A stretch of 64,000 nt of DNA from Cytophagales bacterium (lineage in GTDB: Bacteria > Bacteroidota > Bacteroidia > Cytophagales > UBA9547): positions 124,001 through 188,000 of the forward strand of contig JAAFIH010000002.1 of NCBI GenBank assembly GCA_013297755.1, in the 5' to 3' direction. The notes under the pieces are model-generated. The model did no database searches and was not told where the DNA came from. It saw only the letters and a list, made by a program, of their open reading frames with translations. Position numbers and translations under genes: made by a program. Positions 17,441 through 27,647 of this stretch are shown here, piece by piece (position 1 is the first letter of the stretch; each line of letters opens with the position of its first letter).

Positions 17441-19759
17441 TTACAAAGTGGTAGTATTTTTTGTAGATTTTTTTACAAAAGTTGCCAACAAAGCTGGTAA
17501 CAAAATCATGTTGGTAAACAAGGATGAAAACAAAGTAATACAAGTCAAAACACCTAGAGCTTTGGTACTTCCAAATTCTGAAAACATAAAAATTCCAAAT
17601 CCTGCAATCAATACCAATGTGGTATAAACCATGCTTATGCCTGCATCTCTGATGGCTTTGACGGCTGCCTCCAAAACTGTAATATCTGGTATTGTCATTT
17701 CTTGTTTAAACTTACTTAAATAATGAATGGTGCTATCAATGGTAATTCCAAAAGAAATGCTGAAAATAATGGCAGTACTTATTTTCATACGTATATCAAA
17801 ATAACCCATAATAGCTGCAGTTATCATCATAGGAATCACATTAGGTATGATAGAAATGATAATCATTTTGAGATCAAAAAACAAGAAAGCCATCATCAAA
17901 GAAATTAAGGCAAAGGCTATAAACATGCTTTGGGTTAAATCATCTAGTAAATATTTATTGCCCTTGAGATACAGCAAAGAGGTACCAGTAATATTGACTT
18001 TGAAATCAGTATTAGCAAATATTTCTGCAATTTTTGATTTTAAATGTATGTTAAATAATGAATCCATTTTTTGAGTTCCTAAATCGGCCACTTTAAGCGA
18101 ATATCTTACGATTTGGGCATTGGTATCCACAAACGATTTCAGAAAATTGATATCACTATTTCCTTTGGCAAAATATTTTAAGATAAAATATTTTTCGGAA
18201 TTATCAGGCAAACGATAGGCACTAGAATCATTATTATAAAACGCTTGGGTAGCACTTTTGGTAATATTTACAATAGAAATGGGTGGCGATAGACTTGGGT
18301 GTTGGATTAAAAATTGCTCAAATTTTTCTAATTTATTCAAGTTTGATATTTTAAAAGCAGCTTTCTTTTTGCCCATATCTACCAATATTTCTAGCGGCAT
18401 CACACCTTTAAAATTACGTTCAAAAAAAGCCAAATCTTTCTTTATTTTGCCCCCTTCGGGCATGTCATCTACCATAAATCCTATGGGTTTTATTTTAGTA
18501 ATACCAAAAACAGAAACTACAATTATTACTAAAGTGATAGAATAAACCAAAGCTCTATATTTCAGTACTATGTTGGCAATCCATTGATTAAAACCCGTAA
18601 ACAGCTTTGTATCAAGGTGCATCACTTGTCGCTCGCTAGGGTCGGGCATATACAATAGCAAGGCTGGAATAACAATAATCGTAATCAAAAAAGTAGCAAA
18701 ACTCATAATACCAGCTACCCATCCAAACTCACGAATAATAGAAATATCAGTAAAAACCAAGACAAGAAACCCAACGGCAGTATTTGCATTGGTCATAAAA
18801 GTAACAAAGCCAATTTTTTCTATAATTCGACCAACGGCCTTCAATTTATTGCCATGTTTGCGATATTCTTGATGATATTTATTAAACATATATATACATG
18901 TAGGAATACTAATAACCACTATCAAGGCTGGCAACATACCTGTAAGCATACTCATTTTGTAACCAAAAAGTACAATAAAGCCTGCTGTCCAAATGGCGGT
19001 AATGGCAATGACCAAAATTGTAAAAATGACTGATCTAAAAGACCTAAAAAACATAAACAAAATGATACAAGTAACCAAACTAGATAAAAATATAAGCATA
19101 TTAAACTCTTGTTTAAAAATACCCATCATAACATATCGCACATAAGGAAGGCCCGCAAAGTGGGTTTCTATTTGGGTTTGATTGGTAAAATCTTCTGATA
19201 ATTGAGTAATATTGCCAATTAATTGTTTTCTGCGTGGCGAGTTTAAATATTCTTTGTTTAAAGAAATTGCCAAAAGTGTAGCATCTGATAACTTGTTGAA
19301 AATGAGGCCATTATAAAAATTAACATGAAGTGCTACTTGTAATAAGCTATCAAGTTCTGCTTGATATTGCACTTTTTTGGTAAAAATAGGTTGAAGCACA
19401 AATTTATCCTGCAGTGTATCTTTAAACAATCGCTTAATGGTAGGCAAAGATATAACATCGTTTACACCATCAATTTTTTGGATTTTTTCGGCAAGCTCTT
19501 GGTATTGTGCAAAATATTCTACTTTTTTGAGTTTTGCATCCTGCACACCAACCACAATAATATTGCCATCTTCGCCATACGTTTTTCTGAATTTTTCAAA
19601 AAAAATCATATCAGGATCATCACTTGGCACAACAGTAGCATAATCGTAGGACATCTCTACTTTAGTACCCATGTATCCCAAAAATGCAGTGATAATGACT
19701 GTAGAAATGACAAAAAATAACCTATATCGAATTATAAATCTCGAAAGTGATGCCCACAC
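17441..19759 (-). CDS. MMPL/RND-superfamily membrane transporter (772 aa)
   Basis: Inner-membrane exporter of the MMPL (hydrophobe/lipid) branch of RND proteins. It has 12 predicted membrane segments in two repeats of one plus five, each repeat with a large extracytoplasmic domain (about 35-215 and 415-600). Segments about 220-360 form a sterol-sensing-like bundle (LPALIVVISIPTCIYMFNKYHQEYRKHG), repeated at about 620-765 (SISFGITIDSTIHYLSKFKQEM). The intramembrane acidic residue in DSTIHY is typical. The start is GTG at 19759, placing MWASLSRFIIRYR ahead of the first segment. The substrate is unknown; related proteins move lipids or hopanoids. Upstream of hisF with a 36-nt gap. Confidence 0.88.
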   Translation of the reverse strand: MWASLSRFIIRYRLFFVISTVIITAFLGYMGTKVEMSYDYATVVPSDDPDMIFFEKFRKTYGEDGNIIVVGVQDAKLKKVEYFAQYQELAEKIQKIDGVNDVISLPTIKRLFKDTLQDKFVLQPIFTKKVQYQAELDSLLQVALHVNFYNGLIFNKLSDATLLAISLNKEYLNSPRRKQLIGNITQLSEDFTNQTQIETHFAGLPYVRYVMMGIFKQEFNMLIFLSSLVTCIILFMFFRSFRSVIFTILVIAITAIWTAGFIVLFGYKMSMLTGMLPALIVVISIPTCIYMFNKYHQEYRKHGNKLKAVGRIIEKIGFVTFMTNANTAVGFLVLVFTDISIIREFGWVAGIMSFATFLITIIVIPALLLYMPDPSERQVMHLDTKLFTGFNQWIANIVLKYRALVYSITLVIIVVSVFGITKIKPIGFMVDDMPEGGKIKKDLAFFERNFKGVMPLEILVDMGKKKAAFKISNLNKLEKFEQFLIQHPSLSPPISIVNITKSATQAFYNNDSSAYRLPDNSEKYFILKYFAKGNSDINFLKSFVDTNAQIVRYSLKVADLGTQKMDSLFNIHLKSKIAEIFANTDFKVNITGTSLLYLKGNKYLLDDLTQSMFIAFALISLMMAFLFFDLKMIIISIIPNVIPMMITAAIMGYFDIRMKISTAIIFSISFGITIDSTIHYLSKFKQEMTIPDITVLEAAVKAIRDAGISMVYTTLVLIAGFGIFMFSEFGSTKALGVLTCITLFSSLFTNMILLPALLATFVKKSTKNTTTL

Positions 19760-19961
19760 AATTAGTAAATGTTATATAAAATGAAAACAAAATTAATCTA
19801 AAAATGTAAATTTAAAAATTTAACACAAAGTAAATGTATAACCTAAAAACTTATTTACATTTTGAGGTTAGATTTTTTTTGAAATCATATTATCAAGTAT
19901 TTTTAAAATTAATAAGTATTAATTTCTTTTTCACAAGTATCAAAAAGTTGTAAATAGCTTA

Positions 19962-19969
19962 TATATTTG
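19962..19969 (+). promoter_or_regulatory. -7 box upstream of the M42 peptidase gene
   Basis: TATATTTG fits TAnnTTTG and lies 17 nt before the ATG at 19987. Confidence 0.6.
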
Positions 19970-19986
19970 TAAAAAAAATATTATTT

Positions 19987-21054
19987 ATGACATCAGAATC
20001 TTTTTCATTTTTAGAAAAATACCTTAATACTCCATCTCCAACAGGTTTTGAATACACTGGGCAACAAGTTTGGATAGAATATATCAAACCTTTTGTAAAT
20101 TCTTACTACACAGATGTATATGGAACAGCAGTGGCTATCATCAATCCTGAGGCACCATTTAAAGTAGTAATTGAGGCTCATTGTGATGAAATTTCGTGGT
20201 TTGTAAATTATATTTCAGAAGAGGGATATATATATGTGCGTAGAAATGGTGGTTCTGATCATCAAATTGCTCCATCAAAAAGGGTAAATATTTGGACAAA
20301 AAAAGGACCAATCAAAGGTGTTTTTGGATGGCCAGCCATACACGTAAGAGATGCTGCAAAAGAAGAAACGCCCACTTTGAAAAATATTTTTATAGATTGC
20401 GGCATGACAAAAAAAGAACTTTTAGAAGTAGGTGTAGATGTTGGCTGTGTGATAACTTTTGATGACGAATTTTTTGTATTAAATGAAAAATATTACGTTG
20501 GACGTGCTTTAGATAATCGTATTGGCGGTTTTATGATAGCTGAAGTGGCCAAACGATTGAAAGAAAATAATGTAAAATTACCTTTTGGATTGTATATAGT
20601 AAATGCCGTACAAGAAGAAATTGGATTGCGAGGTGCCGAAATGATAGCCAATCGCATCAAACCAGATGTGGCCATTTGCACTGATGTAACCCACGATGCC
20701 CAAAGCCCCATGTACGACAAAAAAAGAGATGGAGATATAGCTTGTGGCAAAGGTCCAGTTCTTACATTTGGTCCTGCAGTACAAAATAATCTTTTGCAAA
20801 TGCTTTTTGATGTGGCCGAAAGTAATAAAATTGCTATTCAGCGAGCCGCAGTTTCTCGCAGTACAGGTACTGATACAGATGCTTTTGCGTACTCTAATAA
20901 TGGTGTTGCCAGTGCTTTGATTTCGCTACCTTTGAAATATATGCACACTACCGTAGAAACAGTACACAAAGATGACGTTGAAAATGTAATAAAATTGATG
21001 TATGATTTTGTGGTACAGCTACCTGCCCATCATGATTTTAGATATATAAAATAA
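19987..21054 (+). CDS. M42-family metallo-aminopeptidase (355 aa)
   Basis: Cytoplasmic di-metal aminopeptidase (glutamyl aminopeptidase/endoglucanase M group). Metal ligands are visible: His in VVIEAHCDE (about 60), Asp in GRALDNRIGG (about 178), the Glu pair in VQEEIGL (about 212), Asp in CTDVTHD (about 235) and His in YMHTTVE (about 320). The length fits M42 (340-360 aa). A monocistronic gene, convergent with rpoN across a strong hairpin. It is likely to form a tetrahedral assembly that trims peptides; this is family knowledge. Confidence 0.92.
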   Translation: MTSESFSFLEKYLNTPSPTGFEYTGQQVWIEYIKPFVNSYYTDVYGTAVAIINPEAPFKVVIEAHCDEISWFVNYISEEGYIYVRRNGGSDHQIAPSKRVNIWTKKGPIKGVFGWPAIHVRDAAKEETPTLKNIFIDCGMTKKELLEVGVDVGCVITFDDEFFVLNEKYYVGRALDNRIGGFMIAEVAKRLKENNVKLPFGLYIVNAVQEEIGLRGAEMIANRIKPDVAICTDVTHDAQSPMYDKKRDGDIACGKGPVLTFGPAVQNNLLQMLFDVAESNKIAIQRAAVSRSTGTDTDAFAYSNNGVASALISLPLKYMHTTVETVHKDDVENVIKLMYDFVVQLPAHHDFRYIK

Positions 21055-21073
21055 GTATACATTAAAATTTGAT

Positions 21074-21112
21074 AATATATTACTTCTATAATCTCAATAG
21101 AAGTAATATATT
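21074..21112. terminator. Bidirectional terminator between the M42 peptidase gene and rpoN
   Basis: A perfect 16-bp stem (21074-21089 with 21097-21112) and a 7-nt loop sit between convergent genes. The right arm reaches the rpoN stop codon. AT-rich flanks supply T-runs on both strands. Confidence 0.75.
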
Positions 21113-22575
21113 TATAATTCTTTTCTTAATCTAGCAACAGGAATTTGTAATTGTTCTCTATATTTAGCTACCGTTCTACGAGCAATAGTAAAGCCTCTTA
21201 ATTTGATTAATTTTTCGAGGTCTTCGTCTCCTAATGGTTTTGATTTATCTTCGTTTTCGATAATTTCGGTAAGAATATTTTTAAGTTCTTTGGTACTTAC
21301 GTCTTCGCCAGCATCAGAAATGATACCATCAGTAAAAAAATATTTTAATGGAAAAATACCAAAATCAGTTTGTACAGATTTGCTATTGGCCACCCGAGAC
21401 ACAGTGCTCACATCCATGTCTATTTTATCGCCTATGTCTTTTAGAATCATAGGTTTTAATTTTGACTCATCGCCATCCAAAAAATAGTCATACTGATAAT
21501 CTACAATGGTTTTCATGGTTACCATCAAAGTATTTTGACGTTGTTTTATGGCATCTATAAACCATTTAGCAGAGTCTAGTTTTTGTTTTAAAAAGCCAAC
21601 GGCTTCTTTCATTTTTTTATCTTTTACCGATGATTTTTCGTACGTATCAAACATTTCAGAGTAAGAATTACTTATAAATAAATCAGGAGCATTTTTACCA
21701 TTGAGGCTTAGTTCCAAAATACCATTATTGTTTGTAATTACAAAATCTGGAATCAGAAATTGAGATTTTATTACTCCACCCTCGCCCCAACCTGGTTTAG
21801 GATTACATTTGGTAATTAGTTTTATGGCATCTTTTAGTTCGTCTGGTTTTATATTTGATTTAGTAATAATTTTATCATAGTGTTTTTTTGTAAACTCTTC
21901 AAAATAGTCTTCCACTATCATTATGGCATTGTTTACGTTTTTTAGATTATCAATTTTGCGATTGAGCTGTAGTAGCAAACACTCTTGCAAATCTCGGGCA
22001 GCTATACCTGCTGGTTCAAAATTTTGTATTTTATATAATACAGATAAAACCTCATCTTTTTCGGTTTCTATATTTTGAGTAAAAGCCAAATCGTTGATGA
22101 TGGCATCAATTTTTCGGTGTAAATATCCATCTTCTTCTATGCTACCAATGATTTGGTTTCCGATTATTTGCTGATGTTCGTCTAGTCCTAAAAAATTTAG
22201 TTGAGCTTGCAAAAGTTCAACTAAAGTGTCTTCTTGTACTACTGGAGCGTCTTTATCGTCTTCGTTGGGGTCGTTTCCATCGCCCGACATTTTATATCCT
22301 TTGTCATCGGCACCTAAATACTCTTCTAAATGTAGGGCATCGTCATCTGAATTATAAGTTTCGTTTTCGTCTTTTGTTTGAAGTAAGTCTTCGTCTTTGA
22401 TATCATCGTTTGTGTCTGAAATATTTTCTTCTAAGGCAGGATTTATTTCTAATTCTTCTTCGATGCGTGCATCCAATTCGGCCGTTGGTACTTCCAATAG
22501 TTTGATAAACTGTATTTGCTGTGGCGTAAGTTTTTGTTGTAATGATAGTTTTAAACCAAGTTTTTGCATATACAA
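21112..22575 (-). CDS. rpoN: RNA polymerase sigma-54 factor RpoN (487 aa)
   Basis: Directs core polymerase to -24/-12 promoters and needs AAA+ activators. The N-terminal region I is Gln/Leu-rich (LSLQQKLTPQQIQFIKLLEVP, about 9-29). An acidic region II follows (about 50-105). The core-binding and HTH regions occupy the middle (DIGDKIDMDVSTVSRV, about 381-396). The RpoN box ARRTVAKYREQL is at about 466-477. The length fits the family. The gene stands alone on the minus strand. No other sigma-54 regulator is encoded in the window. Confidence 0.96.
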   Translation of the reverse strand: MYMQKLGLKLSLQQKLTPQQIQFIKLLEVPTAELDARIEEELEINPALEENISDTNDDIKDEDLLQTKDENETYNSDDDALHLEEYLGADDKGYKMSGDGNDPNEDDKDAPVVQEDTLVELLQAQLNFLGLDEHQQIIGNQIIGSIEEDGYLHRKIDAIINDLAFTQNIETEKDEVLSVLYKIQNFEPAGIAARDLQECLLLQLNRKIDNLKNVNNAIMIVEDYFEEFTKKHYDKIITKSNIKPDELKDAIKLITKCNPKPGWGEGGVIKSQFLIPDFVITNNNGILELSLNGKNAPDLFISNSYSEMFDTYEKSSVKDKKMKEAVGFLKQKLDSAKWFIDAIKQRQNTLMVTMKTIVDYQYDYFLDGDESKLKPMILKDIGDKIDMDVSTVSRVANSKSVQTDFGIFPLKYFFTDGIISDAGEDVSTKELKNILTEIIENEDKSKPLGDEDLEKLIKLRGFTIARRTVAKYREQLQIPVARLRKEL

Positions 22576-22708
22576 ATCAATAATTAATTTTTAGTAATAA
22601 TATTATTAAATTAATCAATTTTTAAATATTAGATTAATGCCAAATTATTACATTTATTTTTAAAATTTATTTTCTAATTATTTTTAAATTAAATCATTAA
22701 AAATATTT

Positions 22709-23641
22709 TTATTCTTTAGAAATATTACCAGCCAACAAATACATTACAGCCATGCGTACTGCCACTCCATTTTCTACTTGTTGTAAAATAACAGAATGAG
22801 CAGAATCTGCCACATCGCTAGTAATTTCTACACCTCTATTGATAGGGCCAGGGTGCATAATGAGTATTTTTTTATCTAATTTATCAACCAAAGTCTTGTT
22901 AATTCCAAAAAAGTTGGCGTATTCTTTTAATGATGGAAAGTATTTTAATTGTTGTCTTTCGAGCTGTATGCGTAACACATTGGCCACATCACACCATTGG
23001 AGTGCTTTCATCACATCATGTTCTACCAAAATACCCAACGAGTCAATATATTTAGGTATTAAGGTACTTGGGCCGCATACCATGACAGAAGCACCCATTT
23101 TTTTTAGTAAGAAAAAATTAGAAAGTGCTACCCTAGAATGTAATATATCACCAAAAATACATATTTTTTTTCCTTCCAAAGAACCTAAATTTTCTCTGAT
23201 AGTAAAAGCGTCTAGCAAGGCTTGTGTAGGATGTTCGTGTGTACCATCACCTGCATTCACTACAATACAATTTGTGTTTTTTGCTATAAAATGAGGTGCA
23301 CCCACGCTTGCATGCCTCATAACGACCATGTCTACTTTCATAGCCAAAATATTATTGACGGTATCAAGTAGGGTTTCGCCTTTTTTGACAGAACTATTGG
23401 CAGCTGCAAAATTGATAGTATCGGCCGAAAGTCGTTTTTGAGCCAGTTCAAATGAGAGCCTAGTTCTGGTAGAATTTTCAAAAAAAACATTGGCAATAGT
23501 AACTTCACGCAAAGAAGGCACTTTTTTGATAGGTCTTTGCAACACTTCTTTGAAACTAATAGCTGTATCTAAAATCAAGGAAATATCGGCAGAAGACAAA
23601 TCTTTGATTCCTAGCAAATGTTTGGACGATAATTGAGTCAC
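22709..23641 (-). CDS. pyrB: Aspartate carbamoyltransferase catalytic subunit (310 aa)
   Basis: Forms N-carbamoyl-aspartate from carbamoyl phosphate and aspartate in pyrimidine synthesis. Carbamoyl-phosphate motif FENSTRTRLSF (about 54-64), HPTQALLD (about 137-144), a C-terminal HPGPINRGVE (about 264-273). The product is full length. No pyrI or pyrC lies next to it, so it probably works as an unregulated trimer. It is divergent from aguB across a 344-nt spacer. Confidence 0.95.
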   Translation of the reverse strand: MTQLSSKHLLGIKDLSSADISLILDTAISFKEVLQRPIKKVPSLREVTIANVFFENSTRTRLSFELAQKRLSADTINFAAANSSVKKGETLLDTVNNILAMKVDMVVMRHASVGAPHFIAKNTNCIVVNAGDGTHEHPTQALLDAFTIRENLGSLEGKKICIFGDILHSRVALSNFFLLKKMGASVMVCGPSTLIPKYIDSLGILVEHDVMKALQWCDVANVLRIQLERQQLKYFPSLKEYANFFGINKTLVDKLDKKILIMHPGPINRGVEITSDVADSAHSVILQQVENGVAVRMAVMYLLAGNISKE

Positions 23642-23796
23642 TTTAATAAAATACTTTTAAAATAAATTTTGTAAATTTACTAAACCAAAATGTATAAATG
23701 ATATTTTTGACTTAATTTTTATATTTATTTATCTACATCGTTTTAATAAGTTTAGTTATAATGAAACGAAAAACTAATATTACAATTTTATTTAAA

Positions 23797-23842
23797 ATCC
23801 CTCTTTTAATTTCTCCCCAATCGGGAGAAAAATTTTAGGGAT
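23797..23842. repeat. Imperfect palindromic element in the pyrB-aguB spacer
   Basis: An inner stem TTTCTCCC/GGGAGAAA (23810-23817 with 23823-23830) is nested in an outer ATCCCT/AGGGAT (23797-23802 with 23837-23842). It is the only structure I see in the 344-nt spacer 23642-23985. The core resembles the CTTTCTCC/GGAGAAAG hairpin at 59362-59380, which suggests a dispersed family. Confidence 0.6.
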
Positions 23843-23985
23843 GTAATCTTAATTTTTCGGTTTGATATAAAATTTATAATTTGATTTTAATTATTTTTAA
23901 GTCGATTTGTATGATATAAAATTCTTATTTTAATAGGATTAGAAAATTTACTTGTTTTATTTTGTTGATACTAAAATAAAATGGA

Positions 23986-24852
23986 ATGAAAAATAGGGTA
24001 AAAATAGGAATTGTCCAAACCAAATGCAGTTCAGATATAGTTTCAAATATGCAAAATACTGAAAAATATGTGTTGGAAGCCATTCATAAAGGGGCTCAAA
24101 TTATATGTTTGCCCGAAATGTATAGAACACTTTATTTTTGCCAATCACAAGATTATGCTCAATTTGAAACAGCAGAGCCTATTCCTGGACCATCTACAGC
24201 CATGTTGTCGGCTTTAGCAAAGCAACATCAAGTAGTAATAATAGCTCCACTTTTTGAAAAACGTGCCGATGGATTATACCACAACACGATTGCAGTGATA
24301 GATGCAGATGGCTCTGTGGTGGATATTTATAGAAAAATGCACATTCCACACGACCCTGGTTTTGAAGAAAAGTTTTATTTTACTCCAGGCGATTTGGGTT
24401 TTAAAGCCATTAAAACAAGGTTTGCAACCATTGGAACACTCATTTGTTGGGATCAATGGTATCCAGAAGCCGCCAGGATTACTGCACTCAAGGGAGCTCA
24501 AATTTTATTTTACCCCACGGCCATTGGTTGGGATTCCAAAGAACCAGATGCCATAAAACCATCTCAATTAGATGCCTGGAAAACTATTCAAAGAAGCCAC
24601 AGCATAGCTAATGGATGCTTTGTATGTGCCGTAAATAGGGTAGGTACAGAGTTGGATTTGAGTTTTTGGGGCAATAGTTTTGTGTCAAATCCTATGGGAG
24701 AGATTGTTTTTTCGGCCAATAGTGCTGATGAGCTTGCTCATGTGATAGACATAGATTTAGACGAAATCAGCCATACACGCACTCATTGGCAGTTTTTGAG
24801 AGATCGTAGGATTGATTTTTACCAAGATTTGACTAAAAGATATGTTGATTAA
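23986..24852 (+). CDS. aguB: N-carbamoylputrescine amidase, carbon-nitrogen hydrolase family (288 aa)
   Basis: Predicted to hydrolyse N-carbamoylputrescine to putrescine, CO2 and ammonia in the agmatine route to polyamines. The nitrilase-fold catalytic triad is visible: Glu in CLPEMYRT (about 42), Lys in YRKMHIPHDPGFEEKFYF (about 115) and Cys in GTLICWDQWYPE (about 153). The long match to plant and bacterial AguB proteins around HIPHDPG and WDQWYPEAAR favours this over other nitrilases. Its stop is immediately followed by the ccmB start with no spacer. Confidence 0.9.
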   Translation: MKNRVKIGIVQTKCSSDIVSNMQNTEKYVLEAIHKGAQIICLPEMYRTLYFCQSQDYAQFETAEPIPGPSTAMLSALAKQHQVVIIAPLFEKRADGLYHNTIAVIDADGSVVDIYRKMHIPHDPGFEEKFYFTPGDLGFKAIKTRFATIGTLICWDQWYPEAARITALKGAQILFYPTAIGWDSKEPDAIKPSQLDAWKTIQRSHSIANGCFVCAVNRVGTELDLSFWGNSFVSNPMGEIVFSANSADELAHVIDIDLDEISHTRTHWQFLRDRRIDFYQDLTKRYVD

Positions 24853-25521
24853 ATGAAAATATCTTTGATTAAAGTACTTTTGATACACGAGTGGCACAAA
24901 GATATGCGAAACAAAGCCTCTTTGTATGCTACTTTATTGTATACCATTTGTGCTATTTTTGTATGTTTTCTTTCTTTTGGAGCTAAACAAAACAATATTT
25001 CTATACTGGTATGGAACGCTCTTTTTTGGATTATTTCACTGTTTAGTTGCATGAACGCCATGAGTAGAAATATGGCCAAAGATGCTGATAGTTTGGCTTT
25101 ATATTATTATCAAATAGTTTCGCCACAACAGTTTATAGTTTCAAAAATTGTTTATAATGCATTATATCTTACTTTTTTGGGACTGATTAGTTTTATATTT
25201 CAAAGTTTTATTTTAGGAAATCAAGTGCAAGATAACTTACTTTACTTAATTTCAATTTTGATTGCTATGATTGGATTTTCTAGTGTTCTGACCTTGGTGG
25301 GTAGTATTGCATCCAAAGCCAAAAACAATACTACATTGATGGCCATTTTGAGTTTTCCTACACTTATACCTCTATTGCTTTTGTCTATAAAATTATCAAA
25401 AAATGCCCTTGATGGGCTAGAATTGGCTTCAAGTTACGATGAAACTATTACTATCATAGCCATAGATGCAATAACAATTTCGATTTCGGTCGTTCTATAT
25501 CCTTTTTTGTGGAAAAATTGA
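24853..25521 (+). CDS. ccmB: Haem exporter membrane subunit CcmB (222 aa)
   Basis: Membrane subunit of the CcmAB(CD) ABC complex that releases haem to CcmE for cytochrome c maturation. Six predicted hydrophobic segments; the N-terminus HEWHKDMRNKASL is typical of CcmB. The gene begins at the base after the aguB stop, so translation is coupled. No ccmA is adjacent, a common arrangement in Bacteroidota. It converges with mazG. The di-haem peroxidase at 61006 would be one client of such a pathway. Confidence 0.85.
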   Translation: MKISLIKVLLIHEWHKDMRNKASLYATLLYTICAIFVCFLSFGAKQNNISILVWNALFWIISLFSCMNAMSRNMAKDADSLALYYYQIVSPQQFIVSKIVYNALYLTFLGLISFIFQSFILGNQVQDNLLYLISILIAMIGFSSVLTLVGSIASKAKNNTTLMAILSFPTLIPLLLLSIKLSKNALDGLELASSYDETITIIAIDAITISISVVLYPFLWKN

Positions 25522-25529
25522 TAAAAAAT

Positions 25530-26324
25530 TTATTCACTTTTTTTTGCATTATTCCAATATACTTCCATTTCGTCTAAAGACATTTCAGCTAATGATTTGC
25601 CATCTTTTTTTGATTCAGTTTCTAAAAAAGTAAAACGATTGATAAACTTTTTGTTAGTAGCTTCTAGAGCATCTTCAGGGTTTATACCTACAAATCGAGC
25701 ATAATTGATAAGAGAAAATAACAAATCGCCAAATTCGGCTTGCATATTTTTTGGATTTGGCTTTATAGCAAACTCTTCGTCTTTGAACTCGTTGAGCTCT
25801 TCTTCTACTTTTTTCCAAACATCTCTTCTGTTGTCCCAATCAAAACCAGCTGAGCGGGCTTTTTCTTGTATTCTAATTGCTTTTACCAGTGCAGGAAGCG
25901 ATTTTGGAACACCAGAAAGTATGGTCTTGTTGCTATTCCCACCATTTTCGGCCAATTTTAGTTGCTCCCAATTTTTTTTTACATCCTCTTCGTTTTCTAC
26001 TTTTGCATCACTATATATATGAGGATGTCTATAAATTAATTTTTCGCAAACAGCATTGATTACATCTGCAATATCAAAAGTATTGGTTTCTGAAGCTATT
26101 TTAGCATAAAAAACCAAGTGTAGCATTAAGTCGCCCAATTCATTTTTTATTTCTTGAGCCTCGTTTTTTACAATAGCATCAGATAATTCGTACATCTCTT
26201 CTATGGTAAGATAGCGCAAACTTTCGGTGGTTTGTTTTTTGTCCCAAGGGCATTTTTCTCTAAGCTCGTCCATGATAGAGAGTAGTCTTTCAAATGCTTT
26301 AAGTTTAGATTCTAAAGTGTTCAT
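25530..26324 (-). CDS. mazG: Nucleoside triphosphate pyrophosphohydrolase MazG (264 aa)
   Basis: All-alpha NTP pyrophosphohydrolase that removes aberrant NTPs. Two MazG repeats are visible: the first with CPWDKKQTTESLRYLTIEEMYEL and the metal motif ELGDLMLHLVFYAKI (about 63-77), the second with GFDWDNRRDVWKKVEEELNEF and EFGDLLFSLINYARF (about 203-217). Full length for the bacterial two-domain protein. Convergent with ccmB, separated by 8 nt. Confidence 0.95.
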   Translation of the reverse strand: MNTLESKLKAFERLLSIMDELREKCPWDKKQTTESLRYLTIEEMYELSDAIVKNEAQEIKNELGDLMLHLVFYAKIASETNTFDIADVINAVCEKLIYRHPHIYSDAKVENEEDVKKNWEQLKLAENGGNSNKTILSGVPKSLPALVKAIRIQEKARSAGFDWDNRRDVWKKVEEELNEFKDEEFAIKPNPKNMQAEFGDLLFSLINYARFVGINPEDALEATNKKFINRFTFLETESKKDGKSLAEMSLDEMEVYWNNAKKSE

Positions 26325-26540
26325 GTATGTAAAAGATTATACTAAAAATATTTTTCACTAGGAATTTTTGGTTTTTTTATGATTTCATTTCAAATATATT
26401 TAAAATAGATAAATATACTTTTCAAATTACTGATTTTTTAAAACCCAATCAAATTTGTTGCTGCATAGATAAGGGTATAGAATCCAATTTCTTTGGCTTG
26501 ATTTTGATTGAGATTTTTAGAACTACATTTAGTTATTTTT

Positions 26541-27647
26541 TTATTTTAGTATAAAGATAATGTCAGTAAAAGTGGTAAATTTTTGAGGTTTATCTTTAAA
26601 TTCAAAATTCAATTTTAAGTCTTCGATTTTTATATTTTTAAAATTATCTAAATATTTGATTATTTTAGGTTTCAGAAGGTCAATATTTCTTTTTAATTTC
26701 CAAGAATCTGTAAAGTTTTCAGTATCTATTAAAACAAGAAATAGTCGATTTTCAGATCCAAAACGCATTTCACCTTGGTTTTCATACAACCATTTAGCCA
26801 AAATTTTTGGATTTAATTGAGCTTCTTTTAAAATTTCTAATTTTTCATTTTTTAAATCATTCAAAACTTTTAAGCAAAAATCATCATTTCTATCTTTCAT
26901 TTTTTCAATTATTTCATAATATATATCTGTTTGACTTGCATTTTTGTTAAAATATAAATTTGCTTCTTTTGCTTTCTTTTTTAAATAAGTGATTTCAATA
27001 GGTAAACCTTTTTCTTTTCTTTTTAATTTTAAAAATTCTTCTGGCATATAAGTAACTTTTAAATCAAAAGGAATATTATTAATAAAAAAATCGACTCCTT
27101 TTATCAATCCTACTGTTGGCAATACAGCATGATGCGATTTAAAAATATTTTCAATTATAATACTGCTCCAATGGTTATACCAACTATTTAGCACATACCC
27201 TTGTACAACAACATTGATTTCTGTATCAAATTTTGAAATTAATACATTATAAGATTTATGATTTTTTACATAATTATTTACTAAATATTTGTCTAATGAA
27301 TTTTGATAATCTCCACCCCATTTAAAACTTTTAAGTAAATAAAGTTCAGAAACCATTTGTTTGGTATCAAAATCATCTATTTGCTTATTGTATTCAGTTT
27401 TAATAAATTCGTCTAGTTTATAGTTTGAATTGGTAATATTGATACATAATAAATTAAACAATTCTACAAATTGTTTAGCCAAAGATGTTTCTTTAATTTC
27501 GATTTTATTGATAGCTAGAAATTTCTTAATAATTTCTTTTCTTACAATAGATTTTACTTTCAACCATAAAATCCCAGTTTTATCTTGACTAAACTCTTCT
27601 AATTTCTGACTTTGAAAGAGTTTATTCCAATATTCAAAATTTTTCAT
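26541..27647 (-). CDS. Putative type II restriction endonuclease, PD-(D/E)XK fold (368 aa)
   Basis: Partner of the upstream Dam-like methyltransferase, whose 3' end it overlaps by 14 nt. A nuclease core is visible: Glu166 in a helix, then Asp186 (GVDFFINN) and DLK with Asp195 and Lys197 (IPFDLKVTYMP), fitting the (P)D-x9-(D/E)-x-K pattern. Otherwise I do not recognise the family. It probably cleaves the site protected by the methyltransferase. The flanking genes (mazG and truA) are ordinary, so the pair looks like a small inserted R-M cassette. Confidence 0.75.
   Translation of the reverse strand: MKNFEYWNKLFQSQKLEEFSQDKTGILWLKVKSIVRKEIIKKFLAINKIEIKETSLAKQFVELFNLLCINITNSNYKLDEFIKTEYNKQIDDFDTKQMVSELYLLKSFKWGGDYQNSLDKYLVNNYVKNHKSYNVLISKFDTEINVVVQGYVLNSWYNHWSSIIIENIFKSHHAVLPTVGLIKGVDFFINNIPFDLKVTYMPEEFLKLKRKEKGLPIEITYLKKKAKEANLYFNKNASQTDIYYEIIEKMKDRNDDFCLKVLNDLKNEKLEILKEAQLNPKILAKWLYENQGEMRFGSENRLFLVLIDTENFTDSWKLKRNIDLLKPKIIKYLDNFKNIKIEDLKLNFEFKDKPQKFTTFTDIIFILK

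Noticed and set aside
26425-26510. Short minus-strand segment readable as NLNQNQAKEIGFYTLIYAATNLIGF
   Set aside because: It reads like protein over ~29 codons but has no start, no homologue I recognise and no further frame. It may be a decayed gene end, but the evidence is too thin.
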